A stretch of DNA of 7,767 nucleotides, taken from Planctomycetota bacterium (lineage in GTDB: Bacteria; Planctomycetota; SZUA-567). The position numbers and the translations under genes are program-made. Every line of letters starts with the position of its first letter. Position 1 is the stretch's first letter. The notes beneath the pieces are model-generated. The model did no database searches, was not told the DNA's origin, and was given only the letters and a program-made list of their open reading frames with translations. The DNA is taken from NCBI GenBank assembly GCA_031270145.1, contig JAISYD010000320.1, positions 1 to 7,767 on the forward strand, given 5' to 3'. Below, piece by piece: positions 5,722 through 7,767 of this stretch.

Positions 5722-7110
5722 TCAAAACACCAACGGCGGGGCCTCGATTGAATTGTCGATCTTTTCCAACTGTTTCCTGGCGCCGATCCGCCGGCCCGAA
5801 TCCGCCGGAACCGGGAGTAAGGCGACTTTTTGCGGCGCTCCGGCCGGCTTCGCCGAATCAACCCCGGACAGGGTCGTTCCCGGCTTCTTCGCGGGTTCCG
5901 AGCCGGTCGCCGTTCCCTTGGCGGGCGGATCCGGTTCAAGCGCCTTCAACAACTCCAGGACCGTGGGAAAGGAATTCTCGAAATCGTCTTGGCCGGCCTG
6001 ATCCAGGCTGGCCGGCGGCGTTTCGCCGAGAAGCGGAGGCAAATCCGCCGGGGCGGGAAACTCCCGGGCGACAGGGTAATTGTCCCAGAACTCCATCATG
6101 TAACGGGAATTGCCGGTTTCGAAAAGTTTGCCCCTGGAGGCCGGTCTGCGGATTGCGCCTGGATCGTCCGTCAGGGCCGAGACCGTTTCAACCATATCCG
6201 GCGGAGCCGGGACCGGACTCCGGGAGGCGTCGCCGGCGGACAACCTCATTTCGCCGGATAGATCCGGCAGCGGCGTCAGGGCCAGCTTGACGGCATTCGC
6301 GCCAAACAACGCCGCCAGTCTTCCACTCCCGGTTTGCGCCGGCTCCGCCGCCGCTTTCGAGACCGCCCATTCGATTCGATCCGGTTCTTCGGCCGGCGCC
6401 GCCGCGCTCCGACCCTTGCCGGCCCCGGCAACATGGTCAAGCGCCGCCGGGTCAAAGGCGGCGCTTGTCAGGGGCGGGGGAAATTTCAACGCCTTTTCAA
6501 TCGGCGGAGTTCCGCCAGGTCGCGCCGGCGCCAGCGACAGCGGCTCGAACGCGTCGCCCCCCGTGAATATCCCGGGAATGTCGAACACGGGCGGCAAGGC
6601 CGGACCGGAATCCAAACTCGAATTCAGGGACGAGGCCGAGGACGGGGGCAAACCGGGGATATTGGGGAAATCCGGCGCCGCCATGGCCGAGAGATCGGCC
6701 GGGACATGGTCGCCGGGGGCGTAATCATGCCCGATCCCGGGCTGGACGGGTCGGGAGCGGAATTCACGCCCGGCCGGGACGTCGGACGGCAGAGCCGCCA
6801 GTTCGGGGAAATCCGCGCGGGGGATGACGAAGAGCCCGGGCCGGGGATCGCGGCTGGAAAGTTGCGCCTCCCGGTCCATCACCGCCCGAATGCGGGCGAA
6901 GGTCGGTTGATCCGGGGCGTTCATCACCTCGGGATCGATGGCGGCCGGAATATCCGGCATCCGGCCGTTTTCCCTGGAGGAGGACACGGCCAGACGCCCC
7001 ATTTCCGATACCCTAGGGAAACCGGCCTGTCGGCTGTTGTCCCGGCAACCGGCGATCCATATGGCAAGCGGCGTAAACGCCAACGCGCCGAGAACGATGA
7101 GTTTATGCAA
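5722..7110 (-). CDS. Proline/alanine-rich putative outer-membrane lipoprotein of unknown function
   Basis: I do not recognise this 462-residue protein. Residues 1-22 form a lipoprotein signal: MHK, a hydrophobic stretch, and the lipobox I19-A-G-C22. The residue after the cysteine is Arg, not Asp, which in enterobacterial rules favours the outer membrane. The rest is rich in Pro, Ala, Gly and Ser with short acidic and basic patches and no second hydrophobic span. PDFPNIPGLPP and VFDIPGIF-like stretches suggest a long, largely disordered chain. A more ordered-looking segment, RYMMEFWDNYPVAREF, lies about two thirds along. I see no enzyme motif. The start is TTG at 7110, supported by GGAAGGAG 6 nt upstream and by the signal peptide that follows directly. 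It is transcribed towards the importer operon but separated from it by a promoter and about 490 bp, so a functional link is not implied. Confidence 0.75.
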   Translation of the reverse strand: MHKLIVLGALAFTPLAIWIAGCRDNSRQAGFPRVSEMGRLAVSSSRENGRMPDIPAAIDPEVMNAPDQPTFARIRAVMDREAQLSSRDPRPGLFVIPRADFPELAALPSDVPAGREFRSRPVQPGIGHDYAPGDHVPADLSAMAAPDFPNIPGLPPSSASSLNSSLDSGPALPPVFDIPGIFTGGDAFEPLSLAPARPGGTPPIEKALKFPPPLTSAAFDPAALDHVAGAGKGRSAAAPAEEPDRIEWAVSKAAAEPAQTGSGRLAALFGANAVKLALTPLPDLSGEMRLSAGDASRSPVPAPPDMVETVSALTDDPGAIRRPASRGKLFETGNSRYMMEFWDNYPVAREFPAPADLPPLLGETPPASLDQAGQDDFENSFPTVLELLKALEPDPPAKGTATGSEPAKKPGTTLSGVDSAKPAGAPQKVALLPVPADSGRRIGARKQLEKIDNSIEAPPLVF

Positions 7111-7116
7111 AACCGA

Positions 7117-7124
7117 CTCCTTCC
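7117..7124 (-). promoter_or_regulatory. Ribosome binding site that fixes a TTG start
   Basis: GGAAGGAG on the minus strand ends 6 nt before the TTG at 7110. No ATG or GTG with comparable spacing gives the signal peptide, so this site decides the lipoprotein start. Confidence 0.75.
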
Positions 7125-7167
7125 GTTCGAATGACCGCGGTTTCCCTCGCGGCCGGAACTTGGGCCG

Positions 7168-7176
7168 AGTATAATA
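7168..7176 (-). promoter_or_regulatory. Possible -10 region for the lipoprotein gene
   Basis: The minus strand reads TATTATACT, giving overlapping -10-like hexamers TATTAT and TATACT about 58-66 bp before the TTG start. No recognisable TTGACA-like box lies 16-18 bp upstream, so this would be a weak or activator-dependent promoter. Confidence 0.3.
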
Positions 7177-7493
7177 TCGACGGAAAACGGGAGGTTCTTC
7201 AGCCTTTTCGGGAATAGGCCGGGCAATGCTTGAAGTGAATATGATTTGTTGTCATTGGAAGCTGTTTCACAACTTCCCCGGCGTAAGCGTGAGGCCGGCC
7301 GCATGTATAAAAGCCGGGTACATCATGATGTCGCGTTCGTGTCGGGCTACGATTCTTTGGCGCACAGACGGGAATAGCCGCAATTCCCGCAACGCCGGCC
7401 CGGCGCGGGGCGGCAAATCCTCGGCGACGCCTTTCCGGCCCTGGCGGCATCTGCGGGACATACACGCCTGTCCGCCGTCCATGCTCGTGGCGC

Positions 7494-7520
7494 AACCGCC
7501 GGCGAAGGCGGGTGGCGGTT
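7494..7520. repeat. GC-rich palindrome AACCGCC-N13-GGCGGTT
   Basis: A perfect 7-bp inverted repeat (7494-7500 and 7514-7520) with an inner alternative pairing of CCGCC and GGCGG. No T-run follows on either strand, so a terminator is unlikely. It is the first of three such palindromes in this non-coding end. Confidence 0.45.
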
Positions 7521-7641
7521 CACGAACGTTTGCGGGCGCTCTCACTTGACCATCCCGCCCAAAAGCGTTTTTGCCCCCTCGTAACCGTTTTCCGCGGCGG
7601 CGCGGGTAAAATTATGGGACGCCGGTTTCCCCGCTTATGCC

Positions 7642-7680
7642 GAACCGGCCGGATTTTCCGCCGGAAGCTCCGGCCGGTTC
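7642..7680. repeat. Long nested palindrome in non-coding DNA
   Basis: GAACCGGCCGG (7642-7652) and its exact complement (7670-7680) form an 11-bp stem, extended by an A-T pair. Inside, TTCC (7656-7659) pairs with GGAA (7663-7666) around GCC, leaving only a 2x2 internal loop. The whole 39-bp element therefore folds into an almost continuous hairpin. No T-tract follows on either strand. It resembles REP-type palindromic units, but only one copy is in view. Confidence 0.6.
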
Positions 7681-7694
7681 CGGACTTGCCCTTC

Positions 7695-7712
7695 CGGCGG
7701 CGGTTGCCGCCG
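7695..7712. repeat. Short GC hairpin CGGCGGC-GGTT-GCCGCCG
   Basis: A perfect 7-bp stem with a GGTT loop lies 14 bp to the right of the longer nested palindrome. The two may form a pair, as in bacterial interspersed palindromic units. On the plus strand it is followed by CCCGGAGTCC, without a T-run. Confidence 0.5.
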
Positions 7713-7767
7713 CCCGGAGTCCTATAAAACATTTGGCCGCTATTATCGGATTTTCATCGCAAATCAT

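Larger units (their letters stand above)
7111..7767. other. Gene-free stretch upstream of the lipoprotein gene
   Basis: Over about 650 bp I find no open frame with a plausible start, ribosome binding site and protein-like composition. The frames of 70-107 codons here are Arg/Pro/Gly-rich and overlap each other on both strands. No tRNA-like sequence was seen. The first part holds the lipoprotein ribosome binding site and a weak -10 box. The part from 7494 to 7712 is rich in GC palindromes. The right edge, about 7720-7767, is AT-richer and may lead to another gene outside the window. Confidence 0.5.

Noticed and set aside
7170..7175. Perfect TATAAT on the plus strand as a rightward promoter
   Set aside because: No -35-like box lies 16-18 bp upstream and no credible gene follows on the plus strand. 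The same bases are better read as a weak -10 on the minus strand.
7199..7732. Small open frames on both strands near the right edge
   Set aside because: They overlap each other on opposite strands, have Arg/Pro/Gly-rich composition, no good ribosome binding site, and run through the palindromes.
1..7767. CRISPR array, tRNA/rRNA, IS element or defence system
   Set aside because: I saw no regularly spaced direct repeats, no T-loop-like sequence with a cloverleaf, no transposase motif and no nuclease or toxin genes.

Overview
The window is GC-rich bacterial DNA in which every gene I can support lies on the minus strand. The substrate-binding protein has a Sec signal peptide without a lipobox cysteine, and a second protein carries a lipobox. 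Together these suggest a Gram-negative (diderm) organism. I cannot assign a genus or phylum from the sequence.

Positions 5446 down to 3 (reading leftwards) hold one transport operon. It comprises a promoter with a perfect TTGACA box, a leader of about 180 nt, a periplasmic sugar-type binding protein, a double-domain ATPase, two different membrane permeases and a small metal-dependent hydrolase of the cyclase/kynurenine formamidase family. The ATPase, permease and permease genes overlap by 4 and 1 bases, and the hydrolase follows after 13 bases. The first four genes form a complete CUT2 (ribose-type) ABC importer. The hydrolase probably acts on the imported compound or on a product of it. A 19-bp hairpin sits in the only sizeable gap inside the operon, between the binding protein and the ATPase. 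The substrate is unknown.

Positions 5232-5721 carry no gene. They hold the operon leader and promoter, a spaced inverted repeat over the -10 box that looks like an operator, a second dyad further upstream, and a hairpin just after the neighbouring gene.

Positions 5722-7110 encode a 462-residue proline/alanine-rich lipoprotein that I do not recognise. It starts at TTG with a strong ribosome binding site. Positions 7111-7767 have no convincing gene. They contain a weak promoter-like box and three GC-rich palindromes.

The main points of interest are: an importer ATPase in which one of the two composite ATP sites has lost nearly every key residue while the other is intact; the coupling of a CUT2 importer to a cyclase-family hydrolase; the intercistronic hairpin; the operator-like dyad; and the orphan lipoprotein. 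I see no CRISPR array, IS element, tRNA, rRNA or defence system. The window looks like an ordinary catabolic import locus with some unusual details rather than a wholly new system.
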